From Rheinheimera salexigens (GTDB lineage: Bacteria; Pseudomonadota; Gammaproteobacteria; Enterobacterales; Alteromonadaceae), in the NCBI RefSeq assembly GCF_001752395.1, contig NZ_MKEK01000001.1, positions 371,466 through 435,465 of the forward strand: a stretch of 64,000 nt of DNA. The letters run 5' to 3'. Positions within the stretch are counted from its first letter, which is position 1; each line of letters begins with the position of its first letter. The position numbers and the translations under genes were made by a program. Shown piece after piece: positions 63,966 through 64,000 of this stretch. The notes under the pieces were generated by a model. It did no database searches. It was given only the letters and a program-made list of their open reading frames with translations, and was not told where the DNA came from.

Positions 63966-64000
63966 GCAGGTTGCGCGCCACTGAGCAACCATTTATAGAA

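Larger units (their letters stand above)
50925..64000. mobile_element. Sedentary chromosomal integron (intI plus at least 15 cassettes)
   Basis: An integron integrase faces leuD, and an array of attC-bounded cassettes extends right of it past the window edge. Boundary points (G/TT in the R' core) are at 52115, 52694, 55389, 56124, 56585, 57051, 59130, 59616, 60034, 60481, 61020, 61359, 62060, 62438, 63369 and 63959. In most cassettes the R'' core is the reverse complement of the cassette's own first bases, for example ATATAAC with GTTATAT for the third. Most genes run away from intI; the exceptions are the divergent second cassette and the IS transposase. Confidence 0.93.

Noticed and set aside
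50925..64000. Possibility of a class 1-type mobile integron (Tn402-like)
   Set aside because: No qacE, sul1 or tni genes are seen, intI is divergent from IntI1, and the array sits beside core leu genes with a long run of unknown cassettes; a sedentary integron fits better.

Overview
The window is one chromosomal segment of a gammaproteobacterium. Gene content and order (speA/speE, ilvIH, leuABCD, glrK-qseG-glrR, a yjfL/yjfM/yjfC trio, argA, proB, rhlE), AT-leaning codon use with TTA-rich leucine, and many DUF4124, TonB-receptor and GGDEF/EAL genes fit the Rheinheimera/Alishewanella group (Alteromonadales/Chromatiaceae-like). The genus is inferred from gene character, not from a database search.

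Positions 1-50850 are ordinary core chromosome. It opens with the 3' part of an Nramp-type transporter. A leftward block follows: a small GNAT, a hypothetical, an APC permease with an S9 peptidase lipoprotein, and ilvIH. Next come the co-chaperone cnoX, a lone receiver protein, a methyltransferase, yihG, divergent speA/speE, a TonB receptor, an OmpA lipoprotein, proB with a short GlpD-like oxidoreductase, argA under a perfect ArgR-type operator, and the yjfL-yjfM-yjfC trio. The middle holds rhlE, a three-gene c-di-GMP signalling unit (PstS-like protein, outer-membrane barrel, membrane GGDEF-EAL), several enzymes, the glrK-qseG-glrR two-component operon, add and a large DUF2135-type lipoprotein. 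A tRNA-Leu(UAA) and a textbook leu attenuator (leader peptide with four CTC codons, then a terminator) precede leuABCD.

Positions 50925-64000 are a sedentary chromosomal integron that continues beyond the right edge. The integrase gene intI points back toward leuD and has an exact LexA-type box (CTGT-N8-ACAG) just upstream. Fifteen cassettes are delimited by attC sites. In most, the R'' core at the end is the reverse complement of the cassette's own first bases, which confirms the boundaries independently. Cargo: two VOC proteins, an NTF2-like protein, an AHSA1/SRPBCC protein, a CatB-like acetyltransferase, a CPBP protease, a DUF302 protein and several small membrane or secreted unknowns.

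The most unusual features are in the integron: (i) a 2.7-kb cassette with a complete divergent LysR / quinone oxidoreductase / monooxygenase unit; (ii) a two-gene cassette pairing a three-helix membrane protein, apparently started at ATT, with an overlapping 37-residue hydrophilic peptide; (iii) an intact IS1111-type element inserted into an attC, with a 450-bp noncoding segment downstream of its transposase where this group encodes its guide (bridge/seek) RNA; (iv) an ORF running in frame through an attC into the next cassette gene; (v) an attC reduced to about 28 bp. Outside the integron, a 92-bp dispersed repeat, a GGGTCAGAGTGATTTAA hairpin overlapping the yihG stop, and 16-bp tandem repeats duplicating the speA stop region are worth attention.
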